A stretch of 64,000 nt of DNA from Cardinium endosymbiont cBtQ1 of Bemisia tabaci (lineage in GTDB: Bacteria; Bacteroidota; Bacteroidia; Cytophagales; Amoebophilaceae). The position numbers and the translations under genes were made by a program. The DNA lies in assembly GCF_000689375.1 (NCBI RefSeq), contig NZ_CBQZ010000002.1:1-64000 (forward strand), read 5' to 3'. The notes under the pieces were generated by a model, which saw only the letters and a list, made by a program, of their open reading frames with translations, did not search any database and was not told the DNA's origin. Shown piece after piece: positions 47,532 through 56,867 of this stretch (the first letter of the stretch is position 1; each line of letters starts with the position of its first letter).

Positions 47532-49685
47532 ATGCTCAGAAAATTAATTTCAAAAACAATCAAGTTACCAGATAATCGGGTGATTACTATAGAAACGGGT
47601 AAATTAGCTATGCAATCCAACGGTTCTGTTGTGATCCGAATGGGTAATGCGTTGATTTTAGCTACTGTGGTAGCTAAAGCAGCTGCAGAAGAAGAGGTCT
47701 ATAATTTTTTACCCCTTTCTGTAGATTACCAGGAAAAATTTGCTGCTTCTGGTAAAATACCTGGAGGGTTTCTAAAACGGGAAGGTAGGCTAGGAGATCA
47801 TGAAATTTTAATTGCTAGGTTGGTTGATCGTGCCATTCGTCCTCTTTTTCCTAAAAAAATTAATAGTGAAATTCAAGTAAATATATCGTTAATATCTGCT
47901 GATGAAACCATTTTGCCAGATGCACTTGCTGCTTTAGCAGCTTCTTGTGCCTTATCTGTTTCTTCTATTCCATTCAATGGGCCTATTTCAGAGGTCCGTG
48001 TGGCCCGTGTAGATGGTATTTTTTTAATCAATCCACCACCTAGTTTACTTGAAAAAGCGGATATGAACCTTATGGTAGCCGCTACTGATGATAGTATACT
48101 TATGGTAGAGGGGGAAATGGATGAAGTCCAAGAAGCAGATATGATAGCTGCCATGCGTTTCGCCCATGATGCGATTAAGCTACACTGTCAAGTCCAGCGG
48201 GAGCTTATGGCAGCTGTTGGTATCGAAAAAAAAACAGATACGGCCAACGATTTATCTACCGCTCTAGTCTGTGAGCCTGCTTTACGTGAAGCCATTTATA
48301 CCGATATGTATGCTGTTGCCAAGCAACATATCCCTTCTAAAACTTTGCGTAAAGAAGCTTTTATGGCAGTAACACATCGTTACAGTTCCGCACTTGTACA
48401 AGACCAAAATGGTCAGGAAACATCTGTTGCCCAGCAAAAAGAATTTCTACTTGAACTCCAAAATCAAGCTATTCGAGCACTTATTTTAAATGAGCGCATC
48501 CGTTTAGATGGTCGCCGATTGGATCAGATTCGATCGATCGAATCTGAAATAGACTATTTGCCATCTGCACATGGTTCCGCCCTTTTTACAAGAGGTGAAA
48601 CACAATCCCTGACTACCGTTACGCTTGGCAGCAAGTTCGATGAGCAAATCATTGACAGAGCTATGGAAGATGGCTATAATCGTTTTATGCTCCATTATAA
48701 TTTTCCTGGCTTCTCTACTGGAGAAGTTAAGCCAAACAGAGGGCCTTCTCGTCGGGAAATAGGCCATGGGAATCTAGCCATGCGTGCATTAAAAGCCGTT
48801 TTACCACCTGATAAAGAAAACTTGTATACCATACGTGTGGTATCAGATATTCTTGAATCAAATGGCTCTTCTTCTATGGCCACTGTTTGTGCCGGTTCCT
48901 TGGCCCTAATGGATGCAGGTATTCCTATTAAAGCAGCCGTCTCAGGGGTTGCTATGGGAATGATTACAGACCCTGCTACAGGACGCTTTGCTGTTTTATC
49001 TGATATTCTAGGAGATGAAGATAGCGTTGGTGATATGGATTTTAAGGTAGCAGGTACCCAACAAGGGATTACAGCATGCCAAATGGATATAAAAGTCGCT
49101 GGTATTTCATATGAAATGCTAGAAAAAGCGCTCCATCAAGCTAAGGAAGGTAGGTTGTATATCCTGCAAAAAATGGAAGAAACCATAGCTATAGCTCGTC
49201 CAAGTAGCAAGCCACATGCTCCTAAAATTGTTACTATAGAAGTTGAAAAAGAGATGATTGGTGCCATCATTGGACCAGGAGGAAAGGTTATACAAGAAAT
49301 TCAAAAAGAGACCTATACCAATATAGATATTGTTGAAAAAGGCTATAAAGGAATGGTTACTATATTTGCTGCAAATCAAGAAATGTTGCAAAAAGCGGTT
49401 GGTAAAATAAAGACTATTACTGCTAAGCCTTCTATTGGTGAAGTATATCTAGGTAAGGTTAAATCTGTCTTAAACTACGGCGCATTTGTAGAATTTATGC
49501 CTGGGAAAGATGGGTTTTTACATGTTTCAGAAGTTCGCTTAGAACGCATTGAAAATTTAGAAAAAGTATTGGAGATCGGAGAAGAGCTACAGGTAAAACT
49601 TATTGGTGTAGATCCTAAAACAGGTAAATATAGATTGTCACGTAAGGTATTGCTTTCTCCTGATGCGATAGCAGCTGGGGGTTAG
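47532..49685 (+). CDS. pnp: Polynucleotide phosphorylase
   Basis: This 717-residue enzyme is a phosphorolytic 3'-5' exoribonuclease and degradosome component. It has two RNase PH domains (residues 15-230 with GGFLKREGRLGDHEIL; 310-545 with GETQSLTTVTLGS, FMLHYNFPGFSTGEV, GDEDSVGDMDFKVAGT), a KH domain (about 560-620, EMIGAIIGPGGKVIQEI) and an S1 domain (about 630-700, YLGKVKSVLNYGAFVEFMPGKDGFLH). The length is typical. It is downstream of rpsO. Confidence 0.97.
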   Translation: MLRKLISKTIKLPDNRVITIETGKLAMQSNGSVVIRMGNALILATVVAKAAAEEEVYNFLPLSVDYQEKFAASGKIPGGFLKREGRLGDHEILIARLVDRAIRPLFPKKINSEIQVNISLISADETILPDALAALAASCALSVSSIPFNGPISEVRVARVDGIFLINPPPSLLEKADMNLMVAATDDSILMVEGEMDEVQEADMIAAMRFAHDAIKLHCQVQRELMAAVGIEKKTDTANDLSTALVCEPALREAIYTDMYAVAKQHIPSKTLRKEAFMAVTHRYSSALVQDQNGQETSVAQQKEFLLELQNQAIRALILNERIRLDGRRLDQIRSIESEIDYLPSAHGSALFTRGETQSLTTVTLGSKFDEQIIDRAMEDGYNRFMLHYNFPGFSTGEVKPNRGPSRREIGHGNLAMRALKAVLPPDKENLYTIRVVSDILESNGSSSMATVCAGSLALMDAGIPIKAAVSGVAMGMITDPATGRFAVLSDILGDEDSVGDMDFKVAGTQQGITACQMDIKVAGISYEMLEKALHQAKEGRLYILQKMEETIAIARPSSKPHAPKIVTIEVEKEMIGAIIGPGGKVIQEIQKETYTNIDIVEKGYKGMVTIFAANQEMLQKAVGKIKTITAKPSIGEVYLGKVKSVLNYGAFVEFMPGKDGFLHVSEVRLERIENLEKVLEIGEELQVKLIGVDPKTGKYRLSRKVLLSPDAIAAGG

Positions 49686-49730
49686 TATATGGCATTAATA
49701 TAATTTTACATTTATTTAATTTAGTAAATT

Positions 49731-50594
49731 ATGAGACAACTAAAGATAAGTAAGCAAATTACAAATCGTGAAAGCCAGTCCTTAGATAAATACCTTCAGG
49801 AAATTGGTAGGGTTCCATTACTTAGTGCTGATGAAGAGGTTGAGCTTTCCAAGAAAATTAGAATGGGAGATAGAGCTGCTTTTGAAAGACTGACTAAGGC
49901 CAATCTTCGATTTGTAGTTTCTGTGGCTAAGCAGTATCAAAATCAAGGATTATCTTTGAGTGATTTGATTAATGAAGGTAATCTTGGTTTAATTAAATCT
50001 GCTCAGCGTTTTGACGAAAAGAGAGGATTTAAGTTTATCTCTTATGCGGTTTGGTGGATTAGGCAATCTATATTACAAGCGCTAGCTGAACAGGCTAGAA
50101 TTGTACGTTTGCCATTGAATCGGATTAGTTCACTTAGTAAAATTTCTAGAACTTTTTCTCGCTTAGAGCAAAAATATGAAAGAGAACCAACGGTTGAGGA
50201 ATTGGCTGAGTTTTTAGAGATTGATCCAGAAGAAGTCTGTGGTGCTTTAAAAGTTGCAGGACGACATATTTCTGTAGATGCCCCTTTTCTACAGGGTGAA
50301 GAAAACAGCTTATTAGATGTATTGGAAAGCGATGTAGAAAAAAAGCCAGATAGTGAATTAATCAATGATTCTTTGTGTAAAGAAATCCAACGTTCATTGG
50401 CTGTACTTACACCTAGAGAACGTGATGTCCTCTGCTATTATTTTGGTCTGAACAATACAGAAATACTGACCCTAGAAGAAATAGGTGCCCGATTTGGCTT
50501 AACCCGAGAGCGTGTACGTCAAGTAAAAGAAAAAGGTATTAAAAAGCTAAAGGCTGCCGTTAGTAGCGAAACACTCAAGTGCTACCTAGGATGA
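49731..50594 (+). CDS. rpoD: Primary sigma factor RpoD (Bacteroidetes type)
   Basis: This 287-residue sigma-70 lacks the long region 1.1, as is normal in Bacteroidetes. Region 1.2/2.1 is [27 protein letters not shown]. Region 2.3-2.4 has [37 protein letters not shown]. Region 3 has [16 protein letters not shown]. Region 4.2 has [28 protein letters not shown]. All blocks are complete. It recognises the Bacteroidetes -7/-33 promoter type, which explains why E. coli-like promoters are hard to find in this window. Confidence 0.97.
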   Translation: MRQLKISKQITNRESQSLDKYLQEIGRVPLLSADEEVELSKKIRMGDRAAFERLTKANLRFVVSVAKQYQNQGLSLSDLINEGNLGLIKSAQRFDEKRGFKFISYAVWWIRQSILQALAEQARIVRLPLNRISSLSKISRTFSRLEQKYEREPTVEELAEFLEIDPEEVCGALKVAGRHISVDAPFLQGEENSLLDVLESDVEKKPDSELINDSLCKEIQRSLAVLTPRERDVLCYYFGLNNTEILTLEEIGARFGLTRERVRQVKEKGIKKLKAAVSSETLKCYLG

Positions 50595-50641
50595 TGGAGT
50601 ACATATCCTTTAATTCTATGTCGTATACATAATAAATCTAT

Positions 50642-51592
50642 ATGTCTCCTATACCACTGGTTATTATTGGAGGCGGTCCAGCTGGTTATACAGCTGCCAT
50701 CTACGCTGCTCGAGCGGGCCTACATCCCATTCTATATCAAGGCCCTAATCCAGGTGGTCAATTGACGATCACAGGAGAGGTAGAGAATTATCCTGGCTAT
50801 AAAAATGGTATAACCGGTCCTGCTATGATGGAAGATTTTAAAGCCCAAGCAGAACGATTTGGCACTGTAGTTAAAACGGGTACCATTACCAAAGTAGATT
50901 TTGCTACCTATCCACGCCGTTTGACACTAGATAATGGTGCAAGTGTCCTGGCCCAATCTGTTATTATTGCTGCGGGTGCATCTGCAAAATGGCTGGGTTT
51001 ACCTGCAGAAAAGAGGCTATATGGCAAAGGTGTCTCTGCTTGTGCAATTTGTGACGGTTTCTTTTTTAAAGGTAAAACGGTTGTAGTAGTAGGTGGAGGA
51101 GATACCGCTGCGGAAGAATCCCTTTATTTAGCCAACCTTTGTCAAAAAGTACATTTATTAGTGCGTAAAGGCCAAATGCGTGCTAGTAAAATTATGCAGG
51201 AACGTCTTTTTAAAAGACCCAATATTCAAGTTTCATTTCATACAGAAGTTAAAGATATAATAGGCCAAGAATCTATAGAAGCAGTAGAAACTGTCCATAC
51301 TTTATCTAAGACCATTACCCTTATAGAGGCTACTGGTTTATTTGTTGCGATAGGCCATCAACCCAATACTTCGCCTTTTCTACCTTATATAGACGTAGAT
51401 CAACAAGGTTACATTCAAACAAAACGAGGCACTACGCAAACCAATATTCCTGGCGTTTTTGCGGCTGGAGATATTCAAGATCCTTATTATAGGCAAGCTG
51501 TTACAGCTGCTGGAACCGGTTGTATGGCTGCACTAGACGCGGAACGTTTTCTAAAGGAAACAAGTGAAGATTTTTTAAAAGAAACCAATTAA
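50642..51592 (+). CDS. trxB: Thioredoxin reductase
   Basis: This 316-residue FAD/NADPH enzyme keeps thioredoxin reduced. The FAD-binding start is IIGGGPAGYTAAIYAARAG (residues 8-26). The redox-active pair is C134-x2-C137 in SACAICDGFFF. The NADPH loop is VVVGGGDTAAEESLYLA, followed by the C-terminal FAD block GVFAAGDIQDPYYRQAVTAAGTGCMAALDA (in parts). The length is typical. Its stop codon overlaps the start of the transporter gene (TAATG). Confidence 0.96.
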   Translation: MSPIPLVIIGGGPAGYTAAIYAARAGLHPILYQGPNPGGQLTITGEVENYPGYKNGITGPAMMEDFKAQAERFGTVVKTGTITKVDFATYPRRLTLDNGASVLAQSVIIAAGASAKWLGLPAEKRLYGKGVSACAICDGFFFKGKTVVVVGGGDTAAEESLYLANLCQKVHLLVRKGQMRASKIMQERLFKRPNIQVSFHTEVKDIIGQESIEAVETVHTLSKTITLIEATGLFVAIGHQPNTSPFLPYIDVDQQGYIQTKRGTTQTNIPGVFAAGDIQDPYYRQAVTAAGTGCMAALDAERFLKETSEDFLKETN

Positions 51593-52443
51593 TGTTCCTT
51601 TCGAAAAACACTTATGTACAATCATTATTTTGGTTGTTGCTTAGTATATTGGCAAGTTGTTTAAATGATTTGGTTACCAAATTACTCATTACAGAGCTAT
51701 CTTCTTGTCAAGTTTGCTTCTTTCGTTTTATATTAGGTAGCTTGTTCCTAGTACCTATTATGCACCATAGGGGGAAGTCGACTTTTAAGACCCAACGCTT
51801 ATCCCTACATATTTTTCGTGGCCTATTTTTATCGATTGGAATGGGGATATATGCCTATAGCCTAACTAAGATGACCATCAGTAGTGCAACTGTAATAGGA
51901 TTTACCAATCCTATTTTTGTGCTTATCTTAGCAAGAATCTTTCTTAAAGAAGTAGTGGCTTGGCCCATATGGATGGCTACCTTGTGCACATGTCTAGGGA
52001 TGGCCTTGATATTGCGCCCTACTACCTATAATAGTGCTGCTTTATCGTGCATTCTGGCAACTATTGTTTTTGCTTCATTAGATGTTATAAATAAAAAATA
52101 TGTTGCATATGAGCCTATTCTTTCCATGCTTTTTTTCTCTAATTTGGTAGCTGCTTGTTGCATGTTACCAGTAGCTTGTTACTATTGGAAAGTACCAACC
52201 TTATTGGAACTATTTTTTTTAAGTATACTGGGAATTGGCAGCAATTTAATTCTTTATTTTTTATTAAAAGCTTTTCAGCAATCCAAAGTAGCTTCCTTGG
52301 CACCTATGAAGTATACAGAATGGGTCCTTTCTATCTTATTGGGCTATCTTTTTTTTCAAGAGTGGCCCACCTTAAGTGCCTTATTAGGAGCAGCCATTAT
52401 TGTTTCTTCTACTTGCTTTATCTTATACTACCAAAATCGCTAA
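51592..52443 (+). CDS. EamA-family (DMT) transporter
   Basis: This 283-residue protein has about ten membrane helices arranged as two EamA repeats (residues 10-140 and 150-280), typical of drug/metabolite transporters. Signs are the start LLLSILASCLNDLVTKLLI, RFILGSLFLVPIMHHRGK, SATVIGFTNPIFVLILARIFLKE at the end of repeat 1, and MKYTEWVLSILLGYLFFQEWPTLSALLGAAIIVSS in parts at the end of repeat 2. The substrate cannot be told; in intracellular bacteria relatives import metabolites such as S-adenosylmethionine or amino acids. It shares one base with trxB (TAATG), so the two are probably co-translated. An IS5-group element begins 67 bases after its stop. Confidence 0.9.
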   Translation: MFLSKNTYVQSLFWLLLSILASCLNDLVTKLLITELSSCQVCFFRFILGSLFLVPIMHHRGKSTFKTQRLSLHIFRGLFLSIGMGIYAYSLTKMTISSATVIGFTNPIFVLILARIFLKEVVAWPIWMATLCTCLGMALILRPTTYNSAALSCILATIVFASLDVINKKYVAYEPILSMLFFSNLVAACCMLPVACYYWKVPTLLELFFLSILGIGSNLILYFLLKAFQQSKVASLAPMKYTEWVLSILLGYLFFQEWPTLSALLGAAIIVSSTCFILYYQNR

Positions 52444-52509
52444 CCAAATATTCCTAGTCCCAAAACTTTTTTAAGATTTATATTTTTATTTGATATTCGT
52501 AATCAAATT

Positions 52510-53794
52510 GAGACCGTTGCAATAGACTTTTAAGATTTGTATTAAACAAGTACTTTTATATTTATGAAATAGTTAATTTTTAGTTTTTATATGAAAGTTT
52601 TTATTTAGTTTTTTGATGATATAGTTATGGCAATAAAAACAAGTAGCCAGTTATCTTTTGGAGATATATCAGCTAGTCTCCGTAAATGCAAGCATACCTT
52701 TTTTAATCAAATAAATAATCTAATTAATTGGTCATCAGTAGAAAAAGAGCTTTGTATTTATTATCCGAAAGGCTTACGTTTGTCAGGCAAACCTGCCTAT
52801 AGTCCCCTTCTTTTATTTAAAATGCTTTTGCTTGAACAGTGGTATGGATTAAGTGACTACCAAGTCGAAGAAGAGGTAAATGATCGTATTACATTTAGCA
52901 GGTTTTGTGGTATATCGATGGATAATTCAGTTCCAGATCATAGTGTATTAAGCAGATTTAGGACTGCTCTTACGGAAAAGAAGGCTTTAGATAGGTTATT
53001 AACAATAATTAATAATCAGTTATCGAGTCATGTTGTACTGGTTCAACATGGTGCAGTTATTGACGCCTCTATAACGCCTACTTCTAGAGGTCCCAAAGGT
53101 AAAAAAAGCTATAATTTGCATGAAGATGGTACTATATCGGTATCCCATAGTTATCAAAAAGGGGTAGATCAAGAAGCTAGTTGGACCAAAAAAGGTCATG
53201 ATCTTTACTATGGCTATAAACGCCATGTCCTTGTAGAAAGTAAAGAAGGTTTAGTGCTGGCAGTCAGTACCACAAAGGCATCTAATCATGATGGTGCCCA
53301 TTTACCCATATTATTGGATAAAGTATCCTTAAAAGCAGGCAGCAGGCTCTATGGAGATAAAGGCTATAGCGGGTTACCGAACGAAACTTTATTAAAGAAA
53401 AAAGCTTAAAATCAGCTATTCAAAAGAAAGCTACTAAAAACCATCCCTTATCACCTACTGCTAAACGTTTCAATAAATTGGTATCCAAGACGCGCTATAA
53501 AGTAGAGCGGGTATTTGGTAATATTAAGCGTTGGTTCCGTAGTGCAGGAGCTCGTTATATAGGACTGGAAAAAACCCATACGCAACATGTTATGGAAGCT
53601 ATAGCCTATAATTTATATAGGGCCCCAAATATCATTTTAAAGGGTTTTTAGGGGGATGGTATATCTAAAATGAACAAAAATTAACTTGAAAATCAATAAA
53701 TAATGATTTTTATGCATCCTTAACCATAAAAACCACAAAAAATAACACTAGAAACTTATCAAAAATTACAATAACTATCTATTGCAACGGTCTC
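52510..53794 (+). mobile_element. IS5-group element, copy 2 (frameshifted)
   Basis: The 1285-bp element has ends GAGACCGTTGCAATAGA and its inverted copy, identical to copy 1 at 32536-33821. It is flanked by direct repeats AAATT (52505-52509 and 53795-53799). The orientation is opposite to copy 1 and the length is one base shorter. Confidence 0.95.
52627..53649 (+). pseudogene. IS5-group transposase with a one-base deletion in a poly-A run
   Basis: The sequence equals the 341-residue transposase at 32679-33704 up to LLKKK (residue 259). Copy 1 has AAAGAAAAAAAGC (A7) at this point and this copy has six A, so the frame ends at 53409. The remaining text, including the catalytic Glu block YKVERVFGNIKRW, continues in another frame to the stop near 53649. 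Confidence 0.93.
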
Positions 53795-53840
53795 AAATTA
53801 TATAATTATTTATATCGGCTATTTTATTATCTATCTTATT

Positions 53841-54843
53841 AACCTGAACTCTGGATTAGATTTTCATATTTGCGTATAAAGAAGCTTCTTTGAGTTTTAA
53901 ATTTAGGTGATTGAAAATTACCTCTAAAAACTAAAGGAGCCGCTTATGAATGTAGACAAATTAGTAGAAATATATTATATGGTAGATGAGTTTTTAATAA
54001 AATTTATGCCTTATATGGAGAAAAAGCTGTTAACAGAGCCCACAAGAAAACCCACTAGAACTTGTTCTCTTAACTTAAGCGAAATAATGACTATACTAAT
54101 TGCTTTTCATCTAATAGGTTTTAGAAATTTTAAGATGTATTATATTCATTTAGAGCAATTTCACTCAAGTGAGTTTAGAACATTAGTGAGCTATAATAGA
54201 TTCATATCACTAGTAAAAAGAACGTTAGTTCCTATGTATTTCTTTACGCATAGTCTTTCTAAGACAAGAACAGGTTGTTATTTTATGGATTCAACAGCCA
54301 TTAAAGTTTGTAAGGTACAAAGGGCTTGTTCTAACAAAGTATTTAAATCAATAGCTACTAAAGGTAAAACAACGACTGGCTTGGTTTTTTGGGTTCAAGT
54401 TACATTTGATTGTAAACGATTTAGGTGAAATTATGAATTTTACACTTACCCCAGGTAGGGTCAAGGATAGATTCCCTGCAAAAAGTTTATGCAAAAATTT
54501 AATCGGTAAAGTATTCTCGGATAAAGGCTATATCAGCAAAGAATTATTTGAAAAACTTATGGAAAAAGGAATAGAGCTCATTACCCATATCAAGAAAAAT
54601 ATGAAAAATGCTTTTATGACATTATGGGATAAATTAATGCTTCGAAAGAGATCCATCATTGAAACCATTATCGATCAGCTTAAAAATATTAGCCAAATAG
54701 AACACTCTAGACACAGAAGCATACCTAATTTTATTGTCAATTTAATAGCTGGTATTACTGCTTATGGGCTAAAAGAGAAAAAACCGGCTATAGCTAATAT
54801 ATATGCAACTGGTTTACAATAATTCTAATCCAGAGTTCAGGTT
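53841..54843 (+). mobile_element. IS982-family element, copy 2 (frameshifted)
   Basis: The ends are AACCTGAACTCTGGATTAGA (53841) and its complement (ending 54843), 1003 bp. It lies 46 bases after the IS5-group copy and is inverted relative to IS982 copy 1 at 31973-34265. It shows the uninterrupted target site used by the IS5-group insertion in copy 1. Confidence 0.92.
53946..54822 (+). pseudogene. IS982-family transposase with a one-base insertion
   Basis: The N-terminal 150 residues (MNVDKLVEIYY to KGKTTTG) match copy 1. An extra T then appears (GGCTTGG against GGCTGG in copy 1), so the frame runs out at 54428. The rest (LHLIVNDLGEIMNF to the stop at 54822) is in another frame. Catalytic blocks MDSTAIKVC, SDKGYIS and SIIETIIDQLKN are kept but split. 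Confidence 0.92.
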
Positions 54844-55242
54844 ATTTGATAAAAAATACCTAGAAGCAATCGTATCTCCAAAGTGCGTGATTATTATCTT
54901 TTCCATAGCACATTTTTTAATTTTTTTTTATATTAATTCTGTTGGCTATTTTACTATAGCCATTATGTTACATGACATAACACAAACAGAAAATATAGTT
55001 TTCAATCAATTACGAGCATCCCCAAAAGGTTGTGCAAGCTTTTAAAATATCTTTTAGGTTTTATCAATTTATGTGCCTTATATGGCAAGGTTCTATTTTT
55101 TAGAGGTTGCTATTGTAAATAACAAATAACCTAATGCAGCATCAAGGTGCATATTTTTATTCAAAATTAATACAATATTGCTGAAAATGAATAAAAAATA
55201 AGTATATATTGTTTATATTTTTTACCATTACCTTAAAAAGTT
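54844..55242. other. 399-bp gap after the IS982 copy
   Basis: No convincing gene is seen. An 80-codon frame (54803-55045) starts inside the IS element, has one hydrophobic stretch and resembles nothing I know, so I treat it as chance. The rest is AT-rich and should carry the promoter of the PPxY protein gene. Confidence 0.55.
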
Positions 55243-56226
55243 ATGATCATGCAGACCATTTTATTACAAAGGGTTATTATATCCTGTTTATCTGTTATGT
55301 TTTATATAACAGCCATAGCCGCTAGGTGTAAACGCCACCCCTCTAATCTAACAAATATCAATATAGTAACAGAGCCCGTAGCTATTCAGACTGAAAAAGT
55401 AACAATAGGTGAAACTACATCTGATGTGCTTCCATCTGTTAAAAGTGTTTCAGATTCACTTAGCCAAGAAGAAAAAGAAAATATACAAGAGTTAGTAGAA
55501 GCAGAACAAGTGCTAGAAGCAGAAAGAAATCTTTTAGAACAAGAAGTAAATGAAGGAAGGCAAAATCCAAGCGCTCCTGATCAATGGTGGGATGAGGACA
55601 TATATTCATATGGAAATCAGGCCTTTTCTTATGAGTATAGTCAACAGCCTCCTTCATATAAGTCTTCCTCAACTACTTTTCCTGCTGATCCGCTTCCTCC
55701 TTCATATGAGAGTCATGGATTTGATAATCCCCAAAGCTGTGTGACTTCATCTAATCCATATACAGAATCTATATGCGATCCAAATGATTTAAAAGATGCA
55801 TTAAAGCATCCAACATACAAGTATCAATATCTCACATTTTATTTAGCAAAAATTAGAAATCTAGCAAAAGAAATATTTTTGTTTAAGAAAAAAATAAAAA
55901 TAAATGAAAAAGACTTAGCGTTGCTTGAAAAGGAGCTACTAGAATCAGAACATAAAAAAGCGATTTTAGAGCAAACAAACCATGTAATATCTTTAGATCA
56001 AACCTTTCTTGGTGATACGGAAAGAGTAATTAAAATTATTTCTATGAGCATTGCAATACGAGAATATGAAATAAAATATTTGAAAAAAGTTATTCAAAAG
56101 AAGAAAGAAAAGAAAGAATTTGATCATACAAATAACCCAAACCTATCTCAAGCTCCATCTACTAACGGTAGTAACCTATATCCAGATTTATCCTCAGAGT
56201 TAAATATTATTAGATCTTCTATCTAG
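55243..56226 (+). CDS. Putative exported protein with two PPxY motifs and a C-terminal coiled coil
   Basis: This 327-residue protein is not a member of any family I recognise. A hydrophobic N-terminal segment (residues 5-27, LLQRVIISCLSVMFYITAIAA) followed by Cys29 suggests export, possibly as a lipoprotein with a poor lipobox. Residues 70-107 are Glu/Leu-rich and helical. Residues 108-180 are disordered, rich in Ser/Pro/Tyr, with two PPxY motifs: PPSY at 136-139 (QQPPSYKSS) and PPSY at 152-155 (LPPSYESHG). Residues 195-292 form a long charged coiled coil (KKKIKINEKDLALLEKEL, KYLKKVIQKKKEKKEF). PPxY is the ligand of WW domains in eukaryotic Nedd4-type ubiquitin ligases and adaptors, so a host-directed role is possible. 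That is inference. It stands next to an IS pair. Confidence 0.7.
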   Translation: MIMQTILLQRVIISCLSVMFYITAIAARCKRHPSNLTNINIVTEPVAIQTEKVTIGETTSDVLPSVKSVSDSLSQEEKENIQELVEAEQVLEAERNLLEQEVNEGRQNPSAPDQWWDEDIYSYGNQAFSYEYSQQPPSYKSSSTTFPADPLPPSYESHGFDNPQSCVTSSNPYTESICDPNDLKDALKHPTYKYQYLTFYLAKIRNLAKEIFLFKKKIKINEKDLALLEKELLESEHKKAILEQTNHVISLDQTFLGDTERVIKIISMSIAIREYEIKYLKKVIQKKKEKKEFDHTNNPNLSQAPSTNGSNLYPDLSSELNIIRSSI

Positions 56227-56240
56227 GCCAATAGGGTGTG

Positions 56241-56792
56241 CTAAAAGGTATAAATTGCTTCTTGGAATAGCGGTAAAGCGGCATCTTTTGCTGAAATAAT
56301 TTCCGGTTTTCCATAATCTTCCCAAGGAATATTTAATGTAGGATCTTTAAAATAAATGCCTTTTTCTGCATTTGGGCAATAATAGCCATCGCACTTATAA
56401 GCTACTGTAGCCTTATTACTTAAAGCCATAAAGCCATGGGCAAAACCTACCGGTACAAAAAGCTGATGGTTGTTTTCTGAAGAAAGTACAAAACCTTGCC
56501 ATTTGCCAAAAGTATCCATGTTTTTACGCAAGTCTACTGCTACGTCCCATATCACACCCTCTACCACCCGTACCAATTTGGATTGTCCATAAGGTGCCAG
56601 TTGGTAATGGAGACCACGAACCGTTCCTTTTTTAGATAAAGATTGATTCTCTTGTACAAAAGAAGCCTCTAAGCCTATTGCTTTGCATCTTTCTTGGTGG
56701 TAAGATTCAAAAAAATAGCCCCTTTCATCGTAAAATACATCAGGTTTAAACAGTAAAAGACCTGAAAGATATGGTGCTTCTAATTGCATCAT
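56241..56792 (-). CDS. rfbC: dTDP-4-dehydrorhamnose 3,5-epimerase
   Basis: This 183-residue cupin-fold enzyme makes dTDP-4-keto-L-rhamnose. Blocks are FKPDVFYDERGYFFESYHQERC, FVQENQSLSKKGTVRGLHYQ with the catalytic His62, LVRVVEGVIWDVAVDLR, FVPVGFAHGFMALS and AYKCDGYYCPNAEKGIYF with the conserved Tyr. The length is typical. The companion genes rfbA, rfbB and rfbD are not in the window, so the end product (rhamnose or another deoxy sugar for surface polysaccharide) cannot be told. It is convergent with the PPxY protein gene. Confidence 0.94.
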   Translation of the reverse strand: MMQLEAPYLSGLLLFKPDVFYDERGYFFESYHQERCKAIGLEASFVQENQSLSKKGTVRGLHYQLAPYGQSKLVRVVEGVIWDVAVDLRKNMDTFGKWQGFVLSSENNHQLFVPVGFAHGFMALSNKATVAYKCDGYYCPNAEKGIYFKDPTLNIPWEDYGKPEIISAKDAALPLFQEAIYTF

Positions 56793-56867
56793 CTGTCCAT
56801 AGATATAAGTAAACTATATGTATATATATGATTTTAAAAATTATGTATATAAAAACATTAGAATCCA

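Noticed and set aside
54803-55045. 80-codon plus-strand frame after IS982 copy 2
   Set aside because: It starts inside the IS terminal region, overlaps the end of the transposase frame, and shows no recognisable domain or clear start signal. It is probably chance in AT-rich DNA.
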